From assembly GCA_036419695.1 (NCBI GenBank), contig CP143946.1, forward strand, positions 1,916,001 to 1,980,000: 64,000 nt of DNA. Direction: 5' to 3'. Both the position numbers and the translations under genes were made by a program. The notes under the pieces are model-generated. The model did no database searches and had not been told where the DNA came from. It worked only from the letters and a program-made list of their open reading frames with translations. Each line of letters opens with the position of its first letter. The first letter of the stretch is position 1. Source of the stretch: [Clostridium] symbiosum. GTDB lineage: Bacteria > Bacillota > Clostridia > Lachnospirales > Lachnospiraceae. Of this stretch, positions 25,920 through 33,627 are shown piece by piece.

Positions 25920-26684
25920 ATGGACTATGTAACATCACTGCTGTTTTTATGCCCGATTATGTTTCTGGCCAGCTTTGTGGATGCAATTTCGGGAGGGGGA
26001 GGACTTCTCTCGCTCCCAGCGTATCTCTTTACCGGTATGCCGGTACATAATGCATATGCATGCAATAAGCTGTGCTGTAATATCAGCACGGCGATGTCGG
26101 CGGGAAGATATTTAAAAAACCACCTGATCGATATAAAGGCGGCCTCTTTTGTGGGGGCGGTTACATTTTGCTGTTCCGTCCTGGCTTCCAGGATTGTGCT
26201 CTGGATGCCGGAACGGCCGCTCAGTTTAATGCTCCTCGGTTCCCTGCCGTTCGTGGCAGTTCTGATCCTGGTCAATAAAAAGTACCCGGAGGAGGATCAC
26301 TCGGACGAGGTGGCCGGGACAAAGAAGATTGTCTTCTGGGTATTTACAGGACTAGTGATGGGTGCCTACGACGGCATGCTGGGACCGGGCTCCGGGACGC
26401 TTGCCATTATTCTCTATACAAAACTTCTGCGATACGACCTGACCAAGGCTTCCGGCAATGCCAAGGTCGCGGTGTTCAGCTCTACGCTGGCCGGGACCCT
26501 GTCGTACCTGCTGGCGGGTAAGATACTCTGGAATTATGCGGTTCCGGTCGCCGTATGCGGCATCCTGGGCGGATATGTGGGCTCCGGGATGGCAATCCGC
26601 AAGGGAGCAAAATTTATCCGCCCGATGATGCTTGTCATCGCGGCAGTGCTGATTATTAAATTATTTATAGAAATGCTGTTTTAG
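25920..26684 (+). CDS. TauE/SafE family membrane permease
   Basis: This 254-residue protein has about eight membrane segments and the repeated glycine-rich family signatures SFVDAISGGGGLLSLPAY near the start and GAYDGMLGPGSGTL in the middle. Family members export or import sulfonates, sulfite or related anions, though most are uncharacterised. The gene stands on its own between the PBP gene and the MFS leader region. Its upstream DNA is a purine-rich stretch without a clear promoter. Confidence 0.93.
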   Translation: MDYVTSLLFLCPIMFLASFVDAISGGGGLLSLPAYLFTGMPVHNAYACNKLCCNISTAMSAGRYLKNHLIDIKAASFVGAVTFCCSVLASRIVLWMPERPLSLMLLGSLPFVAVLILVNKKYPEEDHSDEVAGTKKIVFWVFTGLVMGAYDGMLGPGSGTLAIILYTKLLRYDLTKASGNAKVAVFSSTLAGTLSYLLAGKILWNYAVPVAVCGILGGYVGSGMAIRKGAKFIRPMMLVIAAVLIIKLFIEMLF

Positions 26685-26789
26685 GCTGGTGCCGGAAAAC
26701 AGATCACCGTTACGGTTTATTGCACAGGCAGTGCCAGGTTAAAGACAGATGAACAGTAACGGATTTATAACACGAGGGAGGGGAATGAG

Positions 26790-26831
26790 ATGAAACTCTG
26801 CATTGACAGAACTCCATGCAAAGTCTTGTAA
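26790..26831 (+). CDS. Putative 13-residue leader peptide upstream of the MFS exporter
   Basis: An ATG at 26790 with a strong site (GAGGGAGGGG about 6 bases before) opens a 13-codon frame encoding MKLCIDRTPCKVL and a TAA at 26829. Its last five codons lie in a segment that can form either of two competing RNA stems. It looks like a translated leader used to sense translation stress or an antibiotic. There is no sequence similarity I can claim to a known leader peptide. Confidence 0.5.
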   Translation: MKLCIDRTPCKVL

Positions 26832-26972
26832 CGGACGGGATTGCATGGAGGAATGAATAAGTATCAATCATTCGTCCGCAGGACTTTGCACTTAAACCGA
26901 ACATAACAGTTCAGGAACGATTGAACCGTTACATCCAAAATATGAAACAGTTACGGTAAAAGGAGCAAAGTC
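26812..26972 (+). promoter_or_regulatory. Attenuator-like alternative stems before the MFS gene
   Basis: Segment 1 (26817-26837: TGCAAAGTC, then CGGACG) can pair with segment 2 (26873-26890: CGTCCG, then GACTTTGCA). Segment 2's GACTTTGC can instead pair with GCAAAGTC at 26965-26972, which overlaps the last base of the MFS ribosome binding site AAGGAG and its spacer. A local hairpin, CTCCATGCAA (26812-26821) with TTGCATGGAG (26841-26850), competes for segment 1. The leader peptide runs through segment 1. The switching mechanism is inferred. Confidence 0.55.
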
Positions 26973-26975
26973 ATT

Positions 26976-28295
26976 ATGAACCAGAATGATAGAAGTAACA
27001 GATATGATAAGATAAAAGATGCGTTAAAAAGCCTGCGGGCTTTTCTGGCGCTCTGGAGCACACAGGCCTTTTCCACCCTGGGCAGCTCCATGACGAATTT
27101 TGCACTGATTATATGGTCTTATGAGCGGCAGGGCTCGGCGCTTACTACGGCGTTTCTGGCAGTCTGCTCCTATGCGCCCTATGTCATTTTAAGTATTTTT
27201 GCCGGGGTTCTCAGCGATAAATGGAACAAGAAGAGAACCATGCTCGTGTGTGATACCCTGGCGGCCGTTATGACCCTGATTGTATGGAATCTTTTAAGGA
27301 CCGGCAATCTGGAAATATGGCATCTCTACCTTATTAATGCGGTAAACGGTATGGCTAACTCCGTACAGCAGCCGGCTTCCGAGGTTGCGGTCAGTCTGCT
27401 GACGCCGAAGGAACAGTACCAGCGTGTCGGAGGGCTGAGGGCATTTTCGAATTCACTTGTCACAATCCTGACTCCGGTGATTGCGACGGCAGTCCTGGCG
27501 TTTGCGGGGATGGATGCGGTAATCCTGTTCGATTTTATCAGTTTTTCCGTGGCCTTTATCACGCTGGCCTTTTTTATCAAAGTGCCGGAGACGTCCTGTC
27601 AACAGGGAGAAAAAGAGGAGAGCTTCCGGGAATCTGCGGGAGAAGGGCTTAAGTTCCTCCGGGAAAACAGGGGAATCCTCGGCCTGATTCTCTTTCTGGC
27701 AGCCATCAACCTGCTGGCCTCGATTTATGAGGCGGCCCTTCCTGCCATGCTGCTTTCACGGGCGGGCGGCGGAAAGACGGCTCTCGGCCTGGTCAATACC
27801 TTTACCGGGATTGCAAGCCTTACGGGAAGCATCCTTGCATCCCTGCTTCCGGCGCCGAAGAACCGCGTCAGGATGATCTGCGATTCCCTTCTGTTTTCCA
27901 TGTGCACGGAAAATTTCTTCCTGGCATTTGGAAGAACCGTGCCGGTATGGTGTCTCGGGGCAGTCCTCGGTTGGCTGACAATCCCGTTTATGAACGCCAA
28001 CATGGATGTGCTGTTTCGGACCCATATACCGGTTCAGATGCAGGGAAGGGTTTATTCGGTGAGGAATTCCCTGCAGTTTTTTACCATCCCGCTCGGCTAT
28101 CTGCTCGGCGGCGTGCTGGTGGATAAAGTGTTTGAACCTTTTATGAAGGTTCAGGGGCCGATGAGCCCGGCGGTCATGATGTTCGGGACGGGAAAAGGGT
28201 CCGGCGCGGCAATGCTTTACTGCATCCTGGGATTTGCCGGAGTGGTGGTCTGCCTGTATTTCAGGAGGAACAGGGATATCAGGAATTTGAAATAA
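26976..28295 (+). CDS. MFS exporter of the DHA3 (Mef-like) group
   Basis: This 439-residue protein has 12 predicted membrane segments. The loop 2-3 motif LSDKWNKKRTMLVCD and the opening FLALWSTQAFSTLGSSMTNF place it among DHA3 exporters, whose members include macrolide efflux pumps and siderophore exporters. The substrate cannot be told from sequence. AAGGAG lies 10 bases before the ATG, and the region between is part of a possible RNA switch. The unusual leader suggests induction by a translation inhibitor, as for several Mef/Erm-type resistance genes. It ends at a strong shared terminator. Confidence 0.9.
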   Translation: MNQNDRSNRYDKIKDALKSLRAFLALWSTQAFSTLGSSMTNFALIIWSYERQGSALTTAFLAVCSYAPYVILSIFAGVLSDKWNKKRTMLVCDTLAAVMTLIVWNLLRTGNLEIWHLYLINAVNGMANSVQQPASEVAVSLLTPKEQYQRVGGLRAFSNSLVTILTPVIATAVLAFAGMDAVILFDFISFSVAFITLAFFIKVPETSCQQGEKEESFRESAGEGLKFLRENRGILGLILFLAAINLLASIYEAALPAMLLSRAGGGKTALGLVNTFTGIASLTGSILASLLPAPKNRVRMICDSLLFSMCTENFFLAFGRTVPVWCLGAVLGWLTIPFMNANMDVLFRTHIPVQMQGRVYSVRNSLQFFTIPLGYLLGGVLVDKVFEPFMKVQGPMSPAVMMFGTGKGSGAAMLYCILGFAGVVVCLYFRRNRDIRNLK

Positions 28296-28330
28296 GAAGC
28301 AGTACGTGAAAGATAGAGTTGCCTTCATTA

Positions 28331-28374
28331 AAAAAACGGTCCGGCGTTGTTCATTCAGCGCCGGACCGTTTTTT
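28331..28374. terminator. Bidirectional intrinsic terminator
   Basis: AAAAAACGGTCCGGCG and its complement form a 16-bp perfect arm pair with a 12-base loop between the convergent MFS and NUDIX genes. The flanking A and T runs suit both directions. Confidence 0.93.
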
Positions 28375-28393
28375 ATCCCGTGTTTATCCGTTG

Positions 28394-28846
28394 TCAAAAA
28401 TATTTCTTATTACCCCACAAATTACTTTTCTTCAAATCCAGATATTCGTTGTATGCTTTTTCAAGTATCTGCTTTTCATTGGAAAACTTCAGCAGATGGT
28501 AGGCTTCATAGAATTTATAATATCCGGAGTCGATAAAATATTCCTCCCGCTGTGGTTTACTGTAATAGCTGTCAGCCATCATCAGATACCAGTGTACATC
28601 TTTCTCCACCATATCCTGGGGAGTGTTGAACGTGTACTGGCTCTTACCGATGTATTTAATGATGGAGGCCGATACGCCTGTCTCCTCCTTTACCTCCCGG
28701 AGTGCCGTTTCCTTGTAATCTTCCCCCGGTTCTACAGTTCCCTTTGGTAAAACCCAACCTTCATATTTGTTCTTGTAATTCTTATATAAAACCAGAATTT
28801 TACCTCGAAAAATAACCACACCGCCGCAGCTCGTTGCCTCAATCAT
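28394..28846 (-). CDS. NUDIX hydrolase
   Basis: This 150-residue protein carries a complete Nudix box: GTVEPGEDYKETALREVKEE followed by TG (about residues 36-57), so it should cleave a nucleoside diphosphate linked to another group, with Mg2+. The opening ATSCGGVVIFRGKILVLYKN is typical of the diadenosine-polyphosphate/house-cleaning subgroup, but substrate prediction is not reliable. AGGAGG lies before the ATG and a good promoter is upstream. It is a single-gene unit. Confidence 0.95.
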   Translation of the reverse strand: MIEATSCGGVVIFRGKILVLYKNYKNKYEGWVLPKGTVEPGEDYKETALREVKEETGVSASIIKYIGKSQYTFNTPQDMVEKDVHWYLMMADSYYSKPQREEYFIDSGYYKFYEAYHLLKFSNEKQILEKAYNEYLDLKKSNLWGNKKYF

Positions 28847-28883
28847 TGCAATTCCTCCTGGTGTGTCAGCTTATATTGCATCA

Positions 28884-28912
28884 AGTATACCGCTTTTTAC
28901 GACAATATGCAA
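28884..28912 (-). promoter_or_regulatory. Sigma-A promoter of the NUDIX gene
   Basis: On the minus strand TTGCAT (28907-28912) and TATACT (28884-28889) are 17 bases apart, 38 bases before the start codon. Confidence 0.75.
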
Positions 28913-28952
28913 GACAGACTGTTAAGAAGTTATTGGGTTTAATACCGTTCCC

Positions 28953-29145
28953 GTTCCTGTTCACACCCCAGCTAAAAGAAGCTGTGCTGCGAACAATAAC
29001 ATGCTTCACGATGCACAGAAACGGCAAAAAGCGCCGTTTCGCGCCGTAACCCCCGGGTTTGACCCAAGGGGGCCCGCTGTTTGTGACTTTCGCTTTGCTC
29101 CACTCACAAAAAACACCTTGCGGAATACTGCCTGTGAACAGTAAC
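28953..29145. repeat. Family-B MITE-like element, copy 1
   Basis: GTTCCTGTTCAC at the left and GTGAACAGTAAC at the right are inverted ends. The body (GATGCACAGAAACGGCAAAA, then GCGCCGTTTCGCGCCG, and TGTGACTTTCGCT...CCACTCACAAAAAACACC) matches the element at 54892-55043, with an extra GC-rich insert around 29060-29083. No transposase is inside. It fills the space between the divergent NUDIX and SleB-like genes. Confidence 0.85.
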
Positions 29146-29264
29146 CCATTCCTATTCCTCTGTATAAACAAATACTTATCGGAAGTTTGGACAAAATAAA
29201 TATATTTTTAATCGAATCGTCATATATTGGTAAAGAAACTGAAACTTATTTTTTAAGGAGGATT

Positions 29265-29903
29265 ATGATTAAAAAGATATTATGCATATTACCGGTAATT
29301 ACACTTTTGTACATGGCTCCGGGAGCGCTGTTTGCAGCAGAAGGTGATGCAGCGGGCCAGGAACAGGCGGCCGTTGTGACGGAAGCCCATGGACCGGCTT
29401 CGGAGGCTCTTGCGGATGAAACGCAAACCGCAGTAAACGCAGATGCGTCCGCCGATGCCGCAGCCCAGGCCGGAACGGCGCAGGGAGAGCAGACTGCAGC
29501 CCAGCCGGCAGAAGAAACGCAGACGGAAGGGGCGGATGAGGCGCTGGCCCAGCCGGTTGCTTCCTACACGGAAGAAGACCTCTATGTGATGGCCCATGTG
29601 CTGGCAGGTGAATGCCAGAGCTGCCCGGATCAGGAGCAGTTATACGTCGGTTCCGTTGTTTTAAACAGAAGAAGCCATCCTTCGTTCCCAAACTCGGTTA
29701 AAGGAGTTGTCTTCCAGAAAGGCCAGTATTCCTGCACCAGGGACGGCAATTATTACAGAGAGCCGACCGACCGAAACTGGGCCAATGCAAAATCGCTTCT
29801 GGAGAACGGCAGCGTCCTCCCCGCCAATGTCATCTGGCAGTCCGGCGGGAGACAGGGAAAAGGCGTTTATGTGAAAACAAAGTGGCATTACTACTGCTAT
29901 TAA
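29265..29903 (+). CDS. Secreted SleB-type cell wall hydrolase
   Basis: This protein of about 212 residues has a signal peptide (IKKILCILPVITLLYMAPGALFAAE), an alanine/glutamine/glutamate-rich low-complexity linker of about 75 residues, and a C-terminal Hydrolase_2 (SleB-type) domain. The domain shows YVMAHVLAGECQSCPDQEQL, with the likely catalytic glutamate in AGE, VGSVVLNRRSHPSFPNS and a YYREPTDRNW segment. Such enzymes cut peptidoglycan glycan strands; in spore formers they act in cortex hydrolysis but others serve in vegetative growth. AAGGAGG lies 5 bases before the ATG at 29265, which excludes longer N-terminal versions. Confidence 0.93.
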   Translation: MIKKILCILPVITLLYMAPGALFAAEGDAAGQEQAAVVTEAHGPASEALADETQTAVNADASADAAAQAGTAQGEQTAAQPAEETQTEGADEALAQPVASYTEEDLYVMAHVLAGECQSCPDQEQLYVGSVVLNRRSHPSFPNSVKGVVFQKGQYSCTRDGNYYREPTDRNWANAKSLLENGSVLPANVIWQSGGRQGKGVYVKTKWHYYCY

Positions 29904-29981
29904 TTACCTGTTCTTTTTCTTGAAAATATGCTAATCTTAATAACAAGTCTATAATCAGTTTTAACAAAGGAGACAGAAGAT

Positions 29982-31466
29982 ATGAGTGAAACATTTGAGA
30001 AATTAAGTGGATACCTGGAAAAGGCCATGGCAATCCAGGCTTCTATGGTAATGTTTGAGTGGGATAATGAGACTCTGGCCCCGAAGGAAGCTGCACCTTA
30101 TACTTCGAGGGTAATTGGTTCCCTGTCGGAGCAGTATATGGAAATCATGACATCGGAGGACGTAAAGAAACTGGTGGAAGCCTGCGGGAAAGAGAGCGGA
30201 CTCACAGAGACGGAGGAAGCCATTGTCCGTGAGGCGGCGGATGAGATCGAGAAACTGGAATGCATCCCTGCGAAGGAATACCGCGAGTTCACGGAGCTGA
30301 CCTCCAAAGCCACCAGGGTCTGGGCCGAGGCCAAAAAAGAGAAAGACTTCAAGAAATTTGCCCCGATTCTGAAAGAAATCGTGGATTATCAGAAAAAATT
30401 TGCCTCCTACCGCGCTAAAGAGGGGCAAAAGCTCTATGATGTAATGCTGGATTCCTTTGAAAAAGGTTTTGATATGGAAAACCTGGACCAGTTTTTTGAC
30501 GAGCTGAAAAAGAACATTGTCCCGATGCTGCACGATGCTGCGGAGCGTTCCAAAAAAGTGGACGACAGTTTCCTGACGGCCGAGTATCCCGTGCAGACAC
30601 AGGAGGAAGTGGCGCATTTCCTGGCCGAATATGTGGGACTCGATTTTGACAGAGGAGTCCTGGCCGTCAGCGCCCATCCGTTTACGACAAACCTGCACAA
30701 TCACGATGTGAGGATTACGACCCATTACGGCGATAAGATCGATTCCTCCATCTTTTCCGTCATCCATGAAACAGGCCATGCCCTCTACGAGCTCGGAATC
30801 CGTGACGATCTGACGCAGACCCTCGTGGGTCAGGGAGCCTCAATGGGAATGCATGAGTGCCAGTCACGTTTCTTTGAAAATATCATCGGCAGGAACAAAG
30901 CATTCTGGGAGCCAATTTATGATACGGTGGCAGACATGTTCGGAGTTCCGTTAAAGAGCGTAAGCCTGGATGCCTTTATCAATGCAGTGAATAAGACAAT
31001 CCCGGGTCTGATAAGAACCGAGGCGGATGAGCTTTCCTATGCCCTCCATGTCCTGGTGCGTTATGAGATTGAAAAGATGATCATCGAGGACAACGTGGAG
31101 ATAGAGAAGCTGCCGGAAATCTGGAACAAAAAATATGAAGAATACCTTGGAGTCCGCCCGGAAAACGACGCGGAGGGAATCCTTCAGGATATTCACTGGT
31201 CACAGGGTTCTTTCGGTTACTTCCCGTCCTATGCCCTGGGAAGCGCTTTCGGCGCGCAGATCTACCATACCATGAAGCAGGAGATGGACGTGGAGGAACT
31301 GCTCAGGGAGGGCAAGCTTGAGGAGATCAGGAAATACCTCAGGGACAGAATCCACCAGTACGGCAAACTGAAAAACAGCAGGCAGATCCTGAAGGATGTG
31401 ACGGGCGAAGATTTCAGCCTGAAGTATTATATCGAATACCTGCGTGAGAAATACGGAGCAAAATAG
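29982..31466 (+). CDS. Carboxypeptidase M32 (thermostable carboxypeptidase family)
   Basis: This 494-residue cytoplasmic protein is an M32 metallocarboxypeptidase. The zinc motif is HETGH (His262, Glu263, His266), followed by the family landmark MGMHECQSRFFENIIGR, which supplies the third ligand, and IRTEADELSYALHVLVRYEIE. The family removes C-terminal residues from peptides, with broad specificity. Its length is normal. It is read alone; AAGGAG lies about 8 bases upstream of the ATG. Confidence 0.97.
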   Translation: MSETFEKLSGYLEKAMAIQASMVMFEWDNETLAPKEAAPYTSRVIGSLSEQYMEIMTSEDVKKLVEACGKESGLTETEEAIVREAADEIEKLECIPAKEYREFTELTSKATRVWAEAKKEKDFKKFAPILKEIVDYQKKFASYRAKEGQKLYDVMLDSFEKGFDMENLDQFFDELKKNIVPMLHDAAERSKKVDDSFLTAEYPVQTQEEVAHFLAEYVGLDFDRGVLAVSAHPFTTNLHNHDVRITTHYGDKIDSSIFSVIHETGHALYELGIRDDLTQTLVGQGASMGMHECQSRFFENIIGRNKAFWEPIYDTVADMFGVPLKSVSLDAFINAVNKTIPGLIRTEADELSYALHVLVRYEIEKMIIEDNVEIEKLPEIWNKKYEEYLGVRPENDAEGILQDIHWSQGSFGYFPSYALGSAFGAQIYHTMKQEMDVEELLREGKLEEIRKYLRDRIHQYGKLKNSRQILKDVTGEDFSLKYYIEYLREKYGAK

Positions 31467-31517
31467 CAGCGCAGAACACGATATTTGTGAAGAAACCCCT
31501 GGAGCAGTAATATTAAG

Positions 31518-31567
31518 ATACCTCCTGAACAGACTTTGGTTCTTTCCCTTGTCTATTTAGGAGGTAT
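31518..31567. other. Inverted repeat with ribosome-binding-site-like arms
   Basis: ATACCTCCT (31518-31526) and AGGAGGTAT (31559-31567) are perfect 9-bp inverted arms around 32 bases. No credible gene starts after the right arm. The left-arm context ATACCTCCTGAA is shared with the longer hairpin at 61637-61695, where it precedes the M20 gene. Confidence 0.5.
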
Positions 31568-31645
31568 TAGATTATTTACTGTTTCAGGGGTTAAATCGTT
31601 TATAAGGGGACGGATGCCAGGGAAAAAACCGACGGCAGATTATGT

Positions 31646-31687
31646 AGATAAAGCGCTGCGCCGGATCCGGCGCCTGGCCCTTTATCT
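31646..31687 (-). terminator. Terminator overlapping the end of the YihY gene
   Basis: AGATAAAG and CTTTATCT enclose an inner 14-bp palindrome CGCCGGATCCGGCG, giving a large hairpin at the 3' end of the minus-strand gene. The T-run is weak, so the assignment rests on the stem and its position. Confidence 0.5.
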
Positions 31688-32512
31688 GTCCTTCTGTTTT
31701 CTGCTGAATTTCATATGCCGGTTAACCTCCGCACCCAGAAAGAGGATACAGATACAGAAGTAGAGCCACAGCATCAGAATCACAACGGCGGCAAGGCTTC
31801 CGTACATATAAGAAAATCTCTTAAAATGATTAAAATAGATGGAAAATCCGTAGGAACACACAATCCATCCGCCCGTGGAGAACAGGGCGCCGGGAAGCTG
31901 GTGGCGGAGTGTCTGCTTCTCATAGGGAAGGAAGGTATAAAGCGCCATGAAGAAGATAATCAGGATAGCCAAAGCAATCAGGGCGCGCAGGCTGAGCAGA
32001 TAAGGGGCGATCCGGTTGAGGATCGGCAGATAGCGCAGCAGCAGCTTCTGAAGCGAGGAACCGAAGACCATCAGCACAAGGGACATGATGCACACCAGGA
32101 TAAAGACAACGGTATACCCGGAGTTGATGAGGCGGCTGATTACATAATTTCTACGTTTGTTGCAGTCAATAATCCGGTTAAGTCCGCGCTCAATCCCCAG
32201 CATTCCGCGGGAAGCCGACCAGATCGTGGCGATAGTGGTCACCGACAGGATGGCTGCCGGGGCCGTCGTATACAGATCGGTGACGATCGATTCCACCAGA
32301 GGATACACCTTGGCGGGAAACAGCCTGGAAATCACCAGCAGCAGGTCACCCTGGGTTATCGTGGGGATCAACTGGATGGTCGTCAGCAGAATCATAATAA
32401 AGGGAAAGAAGGACAGAACAATAAAGAATGAGGCTTGGGCCGCATAGACCGTAATCTCATCCTTCACAAATTCATCGTAAATTTTCTTGCACTGTACGAT
32501 AAAATAAATCAT
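31682..32512 (-). CDS. YihY/virulence factor BrkB family membrane protein
   Basis: This 276-residue protein has six predicted membrane segments and the BrkB/YihY landmarks: DEITVYAAQASFFIVLSFFPF at the N-terminus, SASRGMLGIERGLNRI in the middle, and YGSLAAVVILMLWLYFCICI, then FLGAEVN, at the end. The family was once labelled RNase BN but that is not supported; it may be an alternate-access transporter. GGAG lies 7 bases before the ATG. The gene is followed by a family-A repeat element upstream of its start, so its promoter region is short. Confidence 0.94.
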   Translation of the reverse strand: MIYFIVQCKKIYDEFVKDEITVYAAQASFFIVLSFFPFIMILLTTIQLIPTITQGDLLLVISRLFPAKVYPLVESIVTDLYTTAPAAILSVTTIATIWSASRGMLGIERGLNRIIDCNKRRNYVISRLINSGYTVVFILVCIMSLVLMVFGSSLQKLLLRYLPILNRIAPYLLSLRALIALAILIIFFMALYTFLPYEKQTLRHQLPGALFSTGGWIVCSYGFSIYFNHFKRFSYMYGSLAAVVILMLWLYFCICILFLGAEVNRHMKFSRKQKDR

Positions 32513-32596
32513 AGAGCGTCTCCAATCGGTTCAGATAAATATACTAATAATATTACCATGTAGGCGGAAAAATAGCAATTTAATTGAAAATAGGGA

Positions 32597-32928
32597 TTTA
32601 ATTGAGGAATGAGAACGCCGCCGGGACGGTCGGGGGGCGGGATGGTGAGGGGAGGTTGTGAGTCTTCAGTCCCGGGTTGCAGGTTGTCGCGGGTGGAGAA
32701 TCCGGGCAGAAAAAGTTCCTCCGGGAAACGCCCCCGCTCTTTGGAGTACATAGCGGACACTAACCTCGAAAAAACCTCGGTAAGTGCCGATGGACTCCCA
32801 GGTTCCCTCCGGAATCTTTTTCTCCCGGATTCCCCACAGGAAGGTTATGGCCCGGGACTGAAGACGCGAAGGTTTTCGCCATCCCGAACCCCGGCCTGCG
32901 GCCGCTGATTTGTTCTTATTCCTTCAAA
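32597..32928. repeat. Family-A palindromic element, copy 2
   Basis: The left end TTTAATTGAGGAATGAGAAC corresponds to the inverted right end of copy 1. GAGTCTTCAGTCCCGGG (about 32660) and CCCGGGACTGAAGAC (about 32851) are the mirrored core, and the CTAACCTCGAAAAAACCTCGG region replaces the central stem. So it is present in the opposite orientation to copy 1. It lies upstream of the YihY gene. Confidence 0.85.
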
Positions 32929-33163
32929 GGGGGGAGGGATTGTCGCTGCCACTACATTTTCTCGAATTCCAGGAGAATGCCCCCTGTATGGTATTAAATT
33001 GATGAATCTGAGTTTTGAAGCTTTATCTGTCCTTGAATAACCATTGAATTTTTTGATTCATCATTAAATATAGCTTTGGATTTTTCTCTGAATCCAGCCC
33101 AGAATACCTTCATAAGGTAAAAAATTCACGACTACATAGTGGCCGCGACAATACCTTCCCCTT

Positions 33164-33486
33164 ACTTGACGAAAGAGACAATCAGCCCTGAAGCCGGCGG
33201 ACGGGGCAACAACCTTCCCTGAGTCTTCAGTCCCGTCGACAACCTGCCCGGGGGAAGGAGGAGAAAAACTTTCCGAAGGGAGACCTTGAAGCCCGCCGGT
33301 GCTTAGCGAGGTCCTTTCGAGCTTAGCATCCGCTGTGCGCTTCACAAGCGGGAGCGTGTCCCCGCAGGAAAGTCTTTCTCCTCCTTCCCCCTCACCACAA
33401 CCTACAAACCGGGACTGAAGACTCATCCACACCCTCCCACTACCCCGTCCGCCGTCTTACAGAGGCGTCCTCGCATCTCAACTAAA
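33164..33486. repeat. Family-A palindromic element, copy 3
   Basis: It begins TTGACGAAAGAGACAATCAG, a different left end, and finishes CGTCCTCGCATCTCAACTAAA, the inverse of the copy 1 left end. The core GAGTCTTCAGTCCCG and CGGGACTGAAGACTC are both present around a palindromic centre. Between copy 2 and this copy (32929-33163) I see no gene; the stretch is AT-rich with no recognisable motif. Confidence 0.8.
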
Positions 33487-33627
33487 TCCCCATTGAAAAG
33501 GCCGCCATGAACAAGTATAATAAAATAATATGAACAAGCTCTCCGTCCCCGGGCGGAGAGAACGACAGCAGGAGATTGGCGGCCGGAGGAGATGGCCGTC
33601 AGGAACGGAAGATGGGGAGAGCAGCAG

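Noticed and set aside
26853..26906. 17-codon second short frame in the MFS leader
   Set aside because: GGAGG is only one base before the ATG, too close for efficient initiation; kept only as part of the RNA structure.
31536..31763. 75-codon frame before the YihY gene
   Set aside because: It runs antisense into the YihY coding region and has no binding site.
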